DNA of 64,000 nucleotides from RGIG9060 sp036307825 (GTDB lineage: Bacteria; Spirochaetota; Spirochaetia; Treponematales; Treponemataceae). The translations under genes were made by a program, and so were the position numbers. This document shows positions 1 to 9,169 of this stretch, piece after piece; the stretch's first letter is position 1, and each line of letters starts with the position of its first letter. Below the pieces are notes generated by a model. That model made no database searches and had not been told where the DNA came from. It worked only from the letters and a program-made list of their open reading frames with translations. The DNA is taken from positions 1 to 64,000 of the forward strand of contig JAXJWW010000073.1 in NCBI GenBank assembly GCA_036307825.1, written 5' to 3'.

Positions 1-552
1 CAAAATAAAAATTACACTCATTTTACAGTTGATATTTTTCAAAAGGATTCTTTGCCAGATTTGTCGGATATCGAAATTCTTATCAACAACGCAGGAATTC
101 AAACTGGCACCGAAGATGATATCAAAACCAATTTGCTTGGCACCATGTATGTTACCGAAAAATACGCTTTCCAAGAAAAAATCAAATCGGTTTTATTTAA
201 TAGTTCAGTTTCAAGTCTTACCGGAAACGAATTTCCAACCTATGTTGCTTCAAAAGCCGGAGTTACTGGCTACATGAAAAATTGCGCCATCCGTCTTGCA
301 AACGAATTTAAGGCAACTTGCAACGCACTTTGTTTTGGTGGCGTCCTCACAGAATTGAACAAACCTGTTATGGAAAAACCAGACCTATGGAAAAAGATTA
401 TGGATGTTACTCCTCTAAAAAAATGGGCAACTCCAGAAGAAGCTGCCCAGTGGTGTTATTTTATGACTGTTACAAACACTTTCTGCACAGGTCAAGCCAT
501 CGACATTTCTGGCGGCGAAAGAAACTGCGCAGATTTATTCGTTTGGGAGTGA
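1..552 (+). CDS. Short-chain dehydrogenase/reductase (SDR), 5' end outside the window
   Basis: The reading frame is open from base 1, so the gene starts upstream; the TTG at 52 is not a credible start. About 183 residues remain. NNAG (residues 31-34), the Ser-rich strand ending SSVSS and YVASK (the Tyr-x3-Lys catalytic pair) are the standard SDR markers, and DISGG near the C-terminus is the usual end of classical FabG-type enzymes. The cofactor-binding N-terminus (TGxxxGxG) lies outside the window. The reaction is NAD(P)H-dependent oxidation or reduction of an unknown alcohol/ketone in the cytoplasm. It converges on the next gene with only three bases between the stops. The substrate cannot be told from sequence. 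Confidence 0.88.
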   Translation, partial: QNKNYTHFTVDIFQKDSLPDLSDIEILINNAGIQTGTEDDIKTNLLGTMYVTEKYAFQEKIKSVLFNSSVSSLTGNEFPTYVASKAGVTGYMKNCAIRLANEFKATCNALCFGGVLTELNKPVMEKPDLWKKIMDVTPLKKWATPEEAAQWCYFMTVTNTFCTGQAIDISGGERNCADLFVWE

Positions 553-555
553 ATT

Positions 556-1068
556 TTAGTTTGACTCCCATAACAAGAAATCTAAGTAAAAATAATATTC
601 AAGTGAATTACAGTTTTTTAATTCAACTTGATATTTATTAACTAGATCATCAAAGATTCCATCAATGTTTCCTTGCCAATTTTCAGGATTCCAATTTGTT
701 TCTGGATACAACTCCTTTAGACGAATTCGATTATTATTATCGTAAATTATTTTATATTTTTCTGGACTTATAAGATAACAAACTTTACTGAGATAACTCC
801 AAAAATGTCGTCCCTCTATTCCCTCTATTTTCTTAGTCCAATCATATTCTCCACTTTTTATCTCTTCTCTATTGTCCCAAATATCTTTAAAAAATGCCTC
901 TCTATTTATTCTTGGAAGGGTACGAAGTACACCATATGTATTCCCCATAGCAATTACAGCATTTTTAAATGATTCTTTGTCTTCATCTTTAATATATTTG
1001 TTAAACCATTTATGGTACATCTTTTTTGTTTCGATATTAAATTCTTCATATAGTGATTTATATTCCAT
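556..1068 (-). CDS. Hypothetical protein, 170 aa
   Basis: I do not recognise this family. The protein is soluble, rich in Lys, Glu, Tyr and Trp, and has no signal peptide or TM segment. AGAGGTG sits at a normal distance in front of the ATG at 1068, so the start looks right. It is transcribed toward the SDR gene. Composition and length resemble the many single-copy small proteins of such accessory regions, which include immunity proteins, but nothing links it to a toxin here. Confidence 0.7.
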   Translation of the reverse strand: MEYKSLYEEFNIETKKMYHKWFNKYIKDEDKESFKNAVIAMGNTYGVLRTLPRINREAFFKDIWDNREEIKSGEYDWTKKIEGIEGRHFWSYLSKVCYLISPEKYKIIYDNNNRIRLKELYPETNWNPENWQGNIDGIFDDLVNKYQVELKNCNSLEYYFYLDFLLWESN

Positions 1069-1173
1069 GGACTACACCTCTAATGTATTTTTAACTTTCA
1101 ACTTGAAAGCATATTAATTATAGTTCTTACAATATTCATTGTAAAGTAAATTTTTATTTTTTCAACACAAAAG

Positions 1174-2094
1174 CTATGGCTCATTTTCATGTTGAATAAC
1201 CTTGATAGTTTCACTATCTTCACTTGCTTTTTTTATTGCCTCTTTAAGACTGCTTTTTGCTGACTTTGAAAGTTCTCCTCCATATATTTTAACTTCTTTA
1301 AGATAAGAGAATTTAAAACACTCTTTATCAAATTCTGTTATCGATGCTGGAATGTAAATCTCATTAAGACTATAACAGTTAAATATCAAATTTCTAGGAA
1401 TTGATGTTACACTTTTTGGAATTTTAAGAAATTCCAAGGAACGACAATCCATAAATGCAGCATCACCAATTTCAGTTAATGACTCTGGCAGTTGAATTTG
1501 ACTTAGACTTTCACAAAAATTAAAAACATAATTACCAATTTTTTTAAGAGAATTTGGTAAGTTTATATTCTTTAGATTTCTACAGTCACCAAAAGCACCT
1601 TCTTCGATAGTATTAAGAGTGTTTGGTAATATAACAGTTTCTAAATTCATCCAGCCAAGACATACTCTAGGGTTAATCATAGTTACACCATCAATAACAT
1701 TTAGAACATTTAAATTATATGTTGATTCTTCTATTCCCACTAGAACTGTTTTATCTTTTGAATATATAACGCCATCTATATTTATATATTTTGTTTTGTT
1801 TTTTGTATCCATAAAATCGTACAACATATCAATATTAGTTACAATAAATTGTTTTTTATCATCATTTACATATTCTGATGCAATAAATGAACATTTTTTA
1901 CCTTCTTCCACATAAGGACTCATTTTTGCCCAAATTTTTGGTGGAAAGGTACAATGACAATCTCTCTCATCATCACTTAAAATAGCAAATGCCATTTTTC
2001 TTTCCCTAAAGGTAGAGATAATTCTAAGATCTCGTATTATACCCGATATTTTTAGTGTATCACCCATACCATCATAATTGAGGTTCAACATCAT
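1174..2094 (-). CDS. OB-fold / BspA-type leucine-rich repeat fusion protein
   Basis: Two parts can be seen. Residues about 12-95 (ISGIIRDLR..., RKMAFAILSDD, CTFPPKIW, VEEGKKCSF) read like the nucleic-acid-binding OB fold found near the C-terminus of DNA polymerase III alpha. Residues about 105-290 are LRR_5/BspA-type repeats with the pattern SLxxIxLPxSLTxIGxxAFxxC. There is no signal peptide, so it is probably cytoplasmic, unlike surface BspA proteins. Start choice is open: ATGATG at 2094 or ATG at 2067, which lies just after the stop of the small upstream ORF and would be translationally coupled to it. Function unknown; the OB part suggests nucleic-acid contact, the LRR part protein contact. 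Confidence 0.78.
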   Translation of the reverse strand: MMLNLNYDGMGDTLKISGIIRDLRIISTFRERKMAFAILSDDERDCHCTFPPKIWAKMSPYVEEGKKCSFIASEYVNDDKKQFIVTNIDMLYDFMDTKNKTKYINIDGVIYSKDKTVLVGIEESTYNLNVLNVIDGVTMINPRVCLGWMNLETVILPNTLNTIEEGAFGDCRNLKNINLPNSLKKIGNYVFNFCESLSQIQLPESLTEIGDAAFMDCRSLEFLKIPKSVTSIPRNLIFNCYSLNEIYIPASITEFDKECFKFSYLKEVKIYGGELSKSAKSSLKEAIKKASEDSETIKVIQHENEP

Positions 2095-2227
2095 TTTGTA
2101 TAATTTTTACATCTACACCATCAGCTGTTGTTCTTATATAAGTGTCGGAAGATTTTTTTTCCAAATATCGATCTGCCTTTAAAGCAGAAGCTAGACTAAT
2201 TTTTGCACCTTTTTCTTCTGTATACAT
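2072..2227 (-). CDS. Small hypothetical protein, 51 aa
   Basis: The ORF starts at an ATG preceded by TAGGAG and ends inside the start region of the OB/LRR gene, a classic sign of translational coupling. The product (MYTEEKGAKISLASALKADR...) is hydrophilic, with no recognised domain. The good ribosome-binding site and the overlap with the next gene are the evidence that it is real. It may be the leader cistron of the OB/LRR gene, or the N-terminal part of that protein if a frameshift separates them. Confidence 0.55.
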   Translation of the reverse strand: MYTEEKGAKISLASALKADRYLEKKSSDTYIRTTADGVDVKIIQNDVEPQL

Positions 2228-2567
2228 AAAATTACTCCTATAGACAAATCTTATTTTAGTCTGTTTTATTCCCTTTTATTTGAATAATACAAAACTTTAT
2301 AAGTGCATATATTATAGTTTAAAAAAATCAGTTTCTATCAAAAAAAATTATTGAATATCAATAAATTTTTCAGTTTTTTATTAAAATTGCCATTCATTTA
2401 TATAGGAAACTTTTACAAAAAGTATAAAAAGTGTTAAAAAACTGATTTTTTTTTGTAAGTTTTCGAGAAAAAAAAACTATACTATACCAGAATACTTACT
2501 TTTAACATTATCTTGTAACTTACTCAATTTGAAAATTAGTATTATAAAAGAAAATTCAGGAGATAAT
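2228..2567. other. Intergenic region between divergent genes, no gene seen
   Basis: This 340-base stretch separates a minus-strand operon (start 2227) from the ADP-ribosylglycohydrolase gene (start 2568). It is almost pure A/T with long A and T runs. TTAGT...ATTATAAAAG just before 2568 and similar AT-rich boxes could be promoters, but none is close enough to consensus to call. Copies of ATCAGTTT near 2328 and AAACTGAT near 2439 are an inverted pair about 110 bases apart. Confidence 0.4.
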
Positions 2568-3368
2568 ATGTACGGAGCAATTTTAGGCGACATTATAGGG
2601 CAACCTTATGAAGATGATTTACATACCGAAACAAAAGACTTTCCTCTCTTTACGGAAAATCCAGAATTTTCAGATGATACAGTAATGACTATTGCAATTT
2701 GTGATGGAATTTTATCAGCAGGTTTAAATTCAAACGAAGCAAAAATGAAAAAAGCAATGATAGAATCAATGCACAAATGGGGGAATGATTATCTCGCCGC
2801 AGGTTACGGTGGAACTTTTTACCACTGGCTTATTGCAAAAAGTTATGAACCATATAACAGTTTTGGGAATGGAAGTGCAATGCGAGTTTCCTCAATTGGT
2901 TGGTTTTTTGAAACATTGGAACGCACGAGAGAAGTTGCTCGATGGAGTGCAGAAGTTACTCATAATCATCCTGAAGGAATAAAAGGAGCAGAATCTGTTG
3001 CAAGTGTAATTTGGCTTTGTCGAAAAGGTAAATCAAAAGATGAAATCAAAACATTCATTCAAAATGAATTTGGCTACGACTTAAGCAGAACTTGTAATCA
3101 AATTCGGAGTGAATATACTTTTGATGTAAGTTGCCAAGGAACAGTTCCCCAAGCAATTACAGCATTTTTAGAAGGTTGCGATTTTGAAGATGTAATTAGA
3201 ACTGCAGTAAGTCTTGGTGGCGACAGCGACACACTAACCTGTATCGCAGGTTCAATGGCAGAAGCCTTTTATGGCGTCCCACAAAACTTAAAACAAAAAT
3301 GCCTAGAACTAACCACATCACAAATGCATGATGTGATAAAAAATTTTGAATTTTTTTGTAAACACTAA
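2568..3368 (+). CDS. ADP-ribosylglycohydrolase (DraG/ARH family)
   Basis: The N-terminus MYGAILGDIIGQPYE followed by FSDDTVMT, and GGDSDTLTCIAGSMAEA near the C-terminus, are the two metal-binding signatures of the ARH/DraG family, whose members remove ADP-ribose from proteins or nucleic acids with Mg ions. About 266 residues is normal for the family. I chose the ATG at 2568 because AGGAG lies five bases ahead and the conserved domain starts there; the TTG at 2529 would add 13 non-conserved residues. No ADP-ribosyltransferase gene is visible nearby, so the substrate is unknown. A second de-ADP-ribosylating enzyme (PARG-like) lies at 58.8 kb. Confidence 0.93.
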   Translation: MYGAILGDIIGQPYEDDLHTETKDFPLFTENPEFSDDTVMTIAICDGILSAGLNSNEAKMKKAMIESMHKWGNDYLAAGYGGTFYHWLIAKSYEPYNSFGNGSAMRVSSIGWFFETLERTREVARWSAEVTHNHPEGIKGAESVASVIWLCRKGKSKDEIKTFIQNEFGYDLSRTCNQIRSEYTFDVSCQGTVPQAITAFLEGCDFEDVIRTAVSLGGDSDTLTCIAGSMAEAFYGVPQNLKQKCLELTTSQMHDVIKNFEFFCKH

Positions 3369-3414
3369 ATTACATGTTAAAATATAAATATCTATTTTTT
3401 TGAGAAGAAACCGA

Positions 3415-3705
3415 ATGAGCAACGATAAATTTGTAATCGAAGATACAATTTTAAAAGAAGTTAATAAAAGACTACGAAAAGTGGAAATTCCTAAAGGAGT
3501 AACTTCTATCGCAGAAGGTGTTTTCGAAAACTGTAAATCACTTCAATCTATTGTTATTCCAGAAAGCGTAACTTCTATCAATAAAAATGCATTCGATGGC
3601 TGTCCATCACTTAAAACTATTAATTTCTTAGGAACAAGAAATCAATGGAAGTAACTAAAGTTAAAACTTGACGGTAACATAATCGTAAAGTGTAGTGATG
3701 AATAG
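3415..3705 (+). pseudogene. Short LRR_5/BspA-type protein interrupted by an in-frame TAA
   Basis: The ATG at 3415 opens a frame with two BspA-type repeats (VEIPKGVTSIAEGVFENC, IVIPESVTSINKNAFDGC) and then INFLGTRNQWK, stopping at TAA 3652-3654. The frame after the stop continues as LKLKLDGNIIVKCSDE to a TAG at 3703. That tail fits the usual end of these repeats, where GTxxQW is followed a few residues later by a strand and CSDG. So a nonsense change, or an unusual early stop, cuts off the last module. A short fragment of this kind may be a leftover of a larger LRR gene. Confidence 0.6.
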
Positions 3706-3726
3706 CAGTAACCAACAAAAATTAAA

Positions 3727-3857
3727 CCCTGTCCAAAATTTTGTGTAAATGGCAGGGTTTAATTATAAACGGGAACTCTCCCGTCAAAAAGTATTGAAAA
3801 TTGATTAACTGCTAGTGCCCATTCTTTTATCGGCATAGTCCAACGGGTGCTAGCCTC
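3727..3857 (-). mobile_element. IS256-family relic: transposase C-terminus plus terminal inverted repeat
   Basis: On the minus strand, 3854-3759 encodes ASTRWTMPIKEWALAVNQFS and then a DGRVPVYN end with a stop. This is the typical tail of IS256-family transposases (W-T-x-P-I-x-x-W). It is followed within about 10 bases by the terminal repeat, which contains GTCCAAAATTTTGTGTAAA on the plus strand (3731-3749). The rest of the element is gone. At the upstream junction a 21-codon ORF starting at 3915 (MKNFMTEKEIMV...) runs into the relic and stops, so a host gene was probably cut. The same end occurs at 41966 and 51815. Confidence 0.8.
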
Positions 3858-3926
3858 TCAAAAAATCCATAACTAAATTCACCATGATTTCTTTTTCTGT
3901 CATAAAATTTTTCATACAAATTTTTT

Positions 3927-4028
3927 TCAAGCAAATTGAATAAGCAAGAAAACAATTAATCCAATAATAGTTCCATTTAATACAATCGAAAAAATAAGTT
4001 TTGCAATTTCTTTTTGTTTTGATGTCAT
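3927..4028 (-). CDS. Small single-pass membrane protein, 33 aa
   Basis: MTSKQKEIAKLIFSIVLNGT followed by IIGLIVFLLIQFA: a short charged N-terminus and one hydrophobic helix covering residues about 11-33. GGGAG stands a few bases ahead of the ATG at 4028. It is too short for domain recognition; possible roles include a type I toxin-like peptide or a small membrane regulator. It follows a strong terminator for the upstream repeat-protein gene, so it would need its own promoter or read-through. Confidence 0.45.
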   Translation of the reverse strand: MTSKQKEIAKLIFSIVLNGTIIGLIVFLLIQFA

Positions 4029-4040
4029 ATTTACTCCCAT

Positions 4041-4111
4041 AAAAAAAAATGATATCTAGGAATTGCTAAATTCATTCTTTTTACAATAATGCTTTCACAT
4101 TCCTAGATATC
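4041..4111 (-). terminator. Rho-independent terminator candidate
   Basis: A 13-bp perfect inverted repeat (GATATCTAGGAAT at 4051 and its complement ending at 4111) is followed on the minus strand by a run of about nine T. It lies downstream of the repeat-protein gene at 4385-5743. The 270 bases between them hold no gene I can support. Confidence 0.6.
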
Positions 4112-4384
4112 TAAAATTATACAAGACAATCTGTATCATCTAATGACACAGTAGATTTTTTTCAAAAACTTATTGATCTGCTCTCTTTAAAAAAGGACAA
4201 AAACAAATTTGACTGGTGCCAAAAAGGGGACAAAACAAGAATACTCTATTTAAATTTATTACATTATACCTTGCCACAACATTGCCGAATTTTGCCATAA
4301 CGGATTTTAAAGATAAAATTCTGTTCGGCAGGAGTCAGAGTTTGGTTTTGTTGACATTTTGATAATCATGTCCCACAGAAAATT

Positions 4385-5743
4385 TTACAGAGTCGAATTT
4401 CCTTTAGTTCTTTTTACAGAATGGGATATTTTTCCGTTGGCATCATATTTATACCATTCTTCAACACCACAAGAATCTTTTGTATGAATTATTTTTCTCT
4501 CATCATCGTAATCCCACCATTTTTCATAGCCACTAGATTTTTTAAGATGAATTTCTCTTCCGTTAGCATCATATTCCCACCAGCTTTCTCGACCCAGAAA
4601 ATCTTTATGATAGATATTATTTCCGTCATTATCATATTTCCACCATTCTTCTCGACCTCTAAAATCTTTAGAATGAATTTTATTTCTATTTTTATCGTAA
4701 TCTTGCCATAATTCTTTACTAACTACATTTTTTCCGTGGATTTGATTTCCTTTATCATCGTAATCCATGAACATTTCTTTTCCCAGAAATAAATTTTTGC
4801 AATAAATATTATTCCCATTTAAATCAAATTCCTTATGTAAATCATTTATTGAATCTTTGTAAACAATTTCATTTCCGTTGGAATCATATTCATGATATCT
4901 TTCTTGACCCTTAGAATCTCTGAAATAAATTTCTTTTCCATTAGCATCATATTTCCACCATTCTTCATACCCATCAGAATTTTTAGAATGGATTTGATTT
5001 CCGTTATTATCGTATTCATACCAGGCTTCAGAACCATGAGAAGATTTAAAGTGGATTTGATTTCCGTTGGAATCATATTCATACCAGGTTTCTACACCAT
5101 AAGAATCTTTAAAATAGATTTGATTTCCGTTATTATCGTATTCATACCATCCTTCAATCCCACCAGAATGTTTAAAATGGATTTGATTTCCGTTATTATC
5201 GTATTCATACCATTCTTCATAACCACCAGAATGTTTAAAATGGATTTTATTTCCGTTAACATCATATTCATACCATTCTTCATGACCATCAGAATCGTTG
5301 AAATGAATTATATTTCCATTAGCATCATATTCATACCATTTTTCATAACCTTTAGAATCGTTGAAATGAATTATATTTCCATTAGCATCATATTCCCACC
5401 ATTTTTCATAACCACCAGAATCTTTGGTGTGTATAACATTACCATTTGAATCATATTCTTTCCAATATTCATAGCATTCTGATTGTTTTACATAAATTTG
5501 ATTTCCATCACTATTATATGTATAGAATTTTTCAACCCCATAAGAATTATGCGAATAAACTTCATTTCCGTTACTATCGTATTCATACCATTTCTCAAAA
5601 CCCTCAGAATTCTTAGAATGGATTTTATTTCCCTTGGCATCATATTCATACCATTCTTCAAAACCATCAGATTTCTTGAAATGAATTTTATTTCCATTTT
5701 CATCGTACTCCCACCAACTTTCAAGTAAATCAATGTCACTCAT
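4385..5743 (-). CDS. Tandem WYEYD-NGNxIHxK repeat protein, 452 aa
   Basis: The whole protein is built of about 21 copies of a roughly 20-residue unit with consensus GxEEWYEYDxNGNxIHFKxS. The aromatic/YD/NGN pattern is related to RHS/YD repeats and MORN-like beta-hairpin repeats, which form extended beta structures. There is no signal peptide and no separate C-terminal domain, so it is not an obvious RHS toxin carrier. The start at 5743 has GGAGGA ahead of it. DNA repeats are similar enough that copy number could vary by recombination. Comparable repeat-only proteins are common in rumen and oral treponemes as far as I recall. Function unknown; protein binding is plausible. Confidence 0.8.
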   Translation of the reverse strand: MSDIDLLESWWEYDENGNKIHFKKSDGFEEWYEYDAKGNKIHSKNSEGFEKWYEYDSNGNEVYSHNSYGVEKFYTYNSDGNQIYVKQSECYEYWKEYDSNGNVIHTKDSGGYEKWWEYDANGNIIHFNDSKGYEKWYEYDANGNIIHFNDSDGHEEWYEYDVNGNKIHFKHSGGYEEWYEYDNNGNQIHFKHSGGIEGWYEYDNNGNQIYFKDSYGVETWYEYDSNGNQIHFKSSHGSEAWYEYDNNGNQIHSKNSDGYEEWWKYDANGKEIYFRDSKGQERYHEYDSNGNEIVYKDSINDLHKEFDLNGNNIYCKNLFLGKEMFMDYDDKGNQIHGKNVVSKELWQDYDKNRNKIHSKDFRGREEWWKYDNDGNNIYHKDFLGRESWWEYDANGREIHLKKSSGYEKWWDYDDERKIIHTKDSCGVEEWYKYDANGKISHSVKRTKGNSTL

Positions 5744-5940
5744 AATTTTTTATCCTCCACAAAAATTTTATCAGTTTTGTTAGTTTTAAATTTTAAGACA
5801 GTATTGAATATATTGCAACTTTTTAAAATGTCAATTAAATATAATTTAGTAAGATTTGATATAAGAAATAGTAACAAATTTTCAACGGAGACTCATCACA
5901 AATTTGTTTAAAAACTGAATACTATAAAAAATGATTTTAG

Positions 5941-6358
5941 AGGTTTATAGGAAAAATAAAGTATCTGGAACATAAAGTACAGTATCTTGAAGCTCTGGCA
6001 GAGACCTGTGATATAGATATTGCAAATGTCACAAAAAAAACGCTACAGAGCTATCAGACTTGCTGTCGAACGAACCGGAGGAAATCTGACTTTATTTTGC
6101 TCAATAGCAAATGTAAACAGAAAAAACTATTATTCCTTCCTGAATCAGAAGGAAAAAACAAATGATGATGAACTTATTGAATTCATTGTGACAACCCAGA
6201 GAAAACATCATTTTGGAATTGGATATAGGACAATGACTTCTATGATAAAAAATCATAATGAAAGACCTAAATCTGAACTTGGGGGACTTCCACCGGAGCT
6301 GTTTCGGTTACAGATAAAAGGAACTTTTGAATTTGTTGAAGAAGACCCTCCAAAATGA
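5941..6358 (+). mobile_element. IS3-family transposase relic (orfA end, slippery site, orfB start)
   Basis: One frame (from about 5955) reads KIKYLEHKVQYLEALAETCD, a leucine-zipper-like end of an IS3 OrfA. The -1 frame then reads KKRYRAIRLAVERTGGN, IANVNRKNYYSFLN and HHFGIGYRTMTSMI, the N-terminal part of an IS3 OrfB. Between them is an A8 run at about 6028, the expected programmed frameshift site. The DDE catalytic domain is missing: after about residue 75 the frame runs into unrelated sequence ending at 6358. So both ends of the element are deleted. Confidence 0.7.
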
Positions 6359-6411
6359 TTTGCTAAATTTAACCAATTTAAATAAAAGTTATAATTTTCA
6401 AAACTAAAAAT

Positions 6412-6448
6412 AAACTGTGGCAAAACTTCCCCTGCCCTGCCACAGTTA
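6412..6448 (-). terminator. Rho-independent terminator
   Basis: AACTGTGGCA and TGCCACAGTT form a 10-bp perfect stem, followed on the minus strand by TTATTTTT. It lies about 40 bases downstream of the AAA ATPase pseudogene stop. Confidence 0.7.
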
Positions 6449-6488
6449 TCCGCCGTCAAAAAAATTAAGTTAAATTAGCAAATCTAAA

Positions 6489-7738
6489 TTAATTCCCAAA
6501 ACCAATTGGACCACTTTCATTTGATTCCAATTTTTCGTCTTTACAATATGCTTCCAACTCTTCAAATGAAGTACTCTTTCCTGTTAGAACTTCCTTCATT
6601 GTAGCTTTACGAACAATATTATCGATTTCAGCACCACTAAGTGAATATTGAGAAGCAAGTTTTTCAATCGATTGTTTGTTAAGCCAAGAAACTTTGTTTT
6701 CCCAGATTTTTTTCTTCACTTCTAAGTTTGGCTTTGTAAATTTAAGTTTGAACAAAAATCTTCTTTCAAAAGCCTCGTCAAAGTTGCCAGGAATATTTGT
6801 TGTAATGATGAGAATTCCCTCTTGCTTTTCAATCCAATCTAACAAAAGGGACTGAATTTGATTTTGAGAAATTTCTCCATTTCTTGGAGAATCCACTCTT
6901 TTTCCAAACAAAGCATCTGCTTCATTAAATAAAAGAATTGGAATATCTTCATTACTTTCTTTTGCCTGTTTACACATGTGGGCATATCGTTCAAATAAGG
7001 CAGAAAGATTTGTTTCTGTTTCGCCAACCCATTGACTTTTCATTGCACCAATATCAACATGATAAATTGCGCGACCCGTTTTTCTTGCAACTTGGAATAC
7101 ATTTCAGTTTTTCCAGTTCCACTTTCGCCATAAAGCATGATACAAACACCTTTGGGCATAGATTTTTCTGCAAGACGACTTTGGATTTTTTCGAGATTTT
7201 CTTTTTCAAGATATTCAGTTAGAGATTCAACTTCATTCTTGATGTTATCCATGTAGAAAATTTCTTTTGCGGCAATATCTTCTGGATAAATGAGATTTCG
7301 ATTTTTTTTCTTGCTTTTAATATAAAGCAATTTTTCATCGTTTGCCAAAACTGCATTCATTACATTTTCAGGTATTCGATAAAATTTTGAATTTGAATAT
7401 TGTTTATCATTCATTTCACCAATAGTGATAATTCCCTTTTGTTCCAAGGAATCAAAAATTTCTCTAAATGACAAAATTCTAAGAACATTGACATCAATTT
7501 CATCTGAAATATGGGTAAAACATATTGGTCGTTCTTTATTAGCAAAATAAGTTAGAAAAACCAAACTGAAAATTGCAGCTTCAGTTGAATCTAAATTTAG
7601 AAATTTTCTAATTCGTTTGATTGCCATATCAAATTCAATATCACCACTTGATACATACAAACAATTTTTTTTCAAAACACGACATACTGTCCCAATGCTT
7701 TCCATTATCAAATTCATTCTACTGTAAATATCTGTCAT
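6489..7738 (-). pseudogene. AAA+ ATPase, frameshifted inside the Walker A helix
   Basis: The first part (from 7738) contains YGESGTGKTEM, a Walker A motif; the second part (7043-6489) contains ILLFNEADALF (Walker B region), TTNIPGNFDEAFERR (sensor and arginine finger) and a small C-terminal lid. The two are out of frame at about 7107. Adding one base after ATG gives a continuous GKTEMVFQVARKTGRAIYHV. Restored, it is about 417 residues and matches the C-terminal half of the ATPase at 46014-48245, down to the final PIGFGN/KQIGFAI. The start at 7738 has CAGGAG ahead of it; that site sits in a CCTG-CAGG hairpin that could hide it. Single-base loss, sequencing error not excluded. Confidence 0.8.
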
Positions 7739-7887
7739 AAGTAACAATCTCCTGTTGATACAGGTGGCAAGGGCGCCGTTACGCTTATTCCCTTGACTCA
7801 CCTTCGTTTCGGTTATTTCAATCTTTTAGAACCGAAATAAAAAATTTTGCATTTAAATCTTTAGCTAAAAACAAAATTTACCAAGAA

Positions 7888-9024
7888 TTAAAATTCGTCC
7901 ATGTGTCCATGATAATATTCTGGTGTTTTTCCATTACTATCCTTTTTATTTAATAAATGTTCAAAATCAGAATCTTCTTTCATCCACTCATAAATTTTAG
8001 GATTTGTATTTACAGCTGCATAGTGAACAACATTTCTTCCATCAAAATCTCGAGCATCTAAACAAGCATTTTTACAAAGCAACATTTGGATAACTGCTGG
8101 ATTTTCGTTGATTTTTGAAGCAAACATTAACACAGACATTCCATCAGAATCAGTTGTGTTTGGGTCGTAACCAGAATCAATCAAAGTTTCAAGAATTTCA
8201 TATTTTGGATTTCCGCAAGCCATAAACATATGTTCTTCTTTCATCTTCTTAAGGAAAACTTTTAGAACATCTGAAGAATATCCATATTTCAAAGCTTTTT
8301 CCAAACAAGTTTCACCTTCATTATTTACACTTGAAGTGAAAAAGGCAGAACTTATGTAATCAGCAACTCTTTCGGACATATTAAAAGCAGCATGATGTAA
8401 AAGATTATCACCTCGCTTACTTTTAGCTTTAGAATTTGCACCAGCTTCCAAAAGAACTGTTAGAACATCTAAATTATCTTGCCAAGCGGCCGCATTCAAC
8501 AACGCTGTAAAACCATCATCATCAGTATCTTCAATGTCAAAACCTTTTTTAAGCAAGAACTTTGTAATTTCAGGATTTGAATTGATTCCCGCAGCAGAAA
8601 TTAATAGATTTTCTCCACCATGTGATGTGGCATACATATTTGCACCTGAATCAATTAATGTTTGAATAACTTCTGGATTTTCGGTATTACAAGCGGCTTC
8701 ACAAATTGGAGTTGCGTCCCATTTATTTTTTGCTTCTAAATCTAATCCTTTTTGAATAAACAATCGAACTGTGGCAGGATAAGAAGAAGATGCAGCATAG
8801 TGAAGTAATGTATTTTTATCTTCATCAACAAAGTTGATATCATATCCGTAATTTAAAACATGCTGAATTAATTCTGTCGAAGGACTAAACTGAATTGTTC
8901 TTCTAAGCAACCGATTTTTATCATCTTGGTCAAATTTGTCAAAGTCTTTTGCCAAAAGATCAAACATTTCTATACTACCAATTGAGATTGCGTAATCAAA
9001 CGCATTTCTAAGTTTTTTTTCCAT
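7888..9024 (-). CDS. Ankyrin-repeat protein, 378 aa
   Basis: About nine ankyrin repeats run through the protein, for example DKNTLLHYAASSSYPATVRL, GENLLISAAGINSNPEITKF, GFTALLNAAAWQDNLDVL and GRNVVHYAAVNTNPKIYEW. It has no signal peptide, so it probably acts in the cytoplasm as a binding protein. AAAGGA precedes the ATG at 9024. Downstream (7811-7842) a stem of TTTCGGTT with its complement may stabilise the transcript end. It is followed by the frameshifted AAA ATPase, and ankyrin plus AAA ATPase next to each other is compatible with a regulator or adaptor pair, which I only infer. Confidence 0.9.
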   Translation of the reverse strand: MEKKLRNAFDYAISIGSIEMFDLLAKDFDKFDQDDKNRLLRRTIQFSPSTELIQHVLNYGYDINFVDEDKNTLLHYAASSSYPATVRLFIQKGLDLEAKNKWDATPICEAACNTENPEVIQTLIDSGANMYATSHGGENLLISAAGINSNPEITKFLLKKGFDIEDTDDDGFTALLNAAAWQDNLDVLTVLLEAGANSKAKSKRGDNLLHHAAFNMSERVADYISSAFFTSSVNNEGETCLEKALKYGYSSDVLKVFLKKMKEEHMFMACGNPKYEILETLIDSGYDPNTTDSDGMSVLMFASKINENPAVIQMLLCKNACLDARDFDGRNVVHYAAVNTNPKIYEWMKEDSDFEHLLNKKDSNGKTPEYYHGHMDEF

Positions 9025-9102
9025 AATTCTTTTCCTTTGTGTTGTTTTTCAACGAAATGAAAACAGCATTTAATAAAAAAGTCTGCAACGCAAACTTTAG
9101 AT

Positions 9103-9126
9103 AAAAACAGTTTATTCGATAAACTG
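9103..9126 (-). terminator. Rho-independent terminator
   Basis: CAGTTTAT-TCG-ATAAACTG (9108-9126) is a perfect stem followed on the minus strand by TTTTT. It ends the transcript of the 9170-9571 gene. A second small stem (ACTGG/CCAGT) lies just ahead of it at about 9127-9143. Confidence 0.7.
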
Positions 9127-9169
9127 AACTGGCTTTTACCAGTCAGCCTACATCCCGATTTTACTAGCC

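Noticed and set aside
4892..5449. 185-aa plus-strand ORF of hydrophobic repeats
   Set aside because: Exact shadow of the WYEYD repeat gene on the other strand; no ribosome-binding site, and its repeats are the complement of the real ones.
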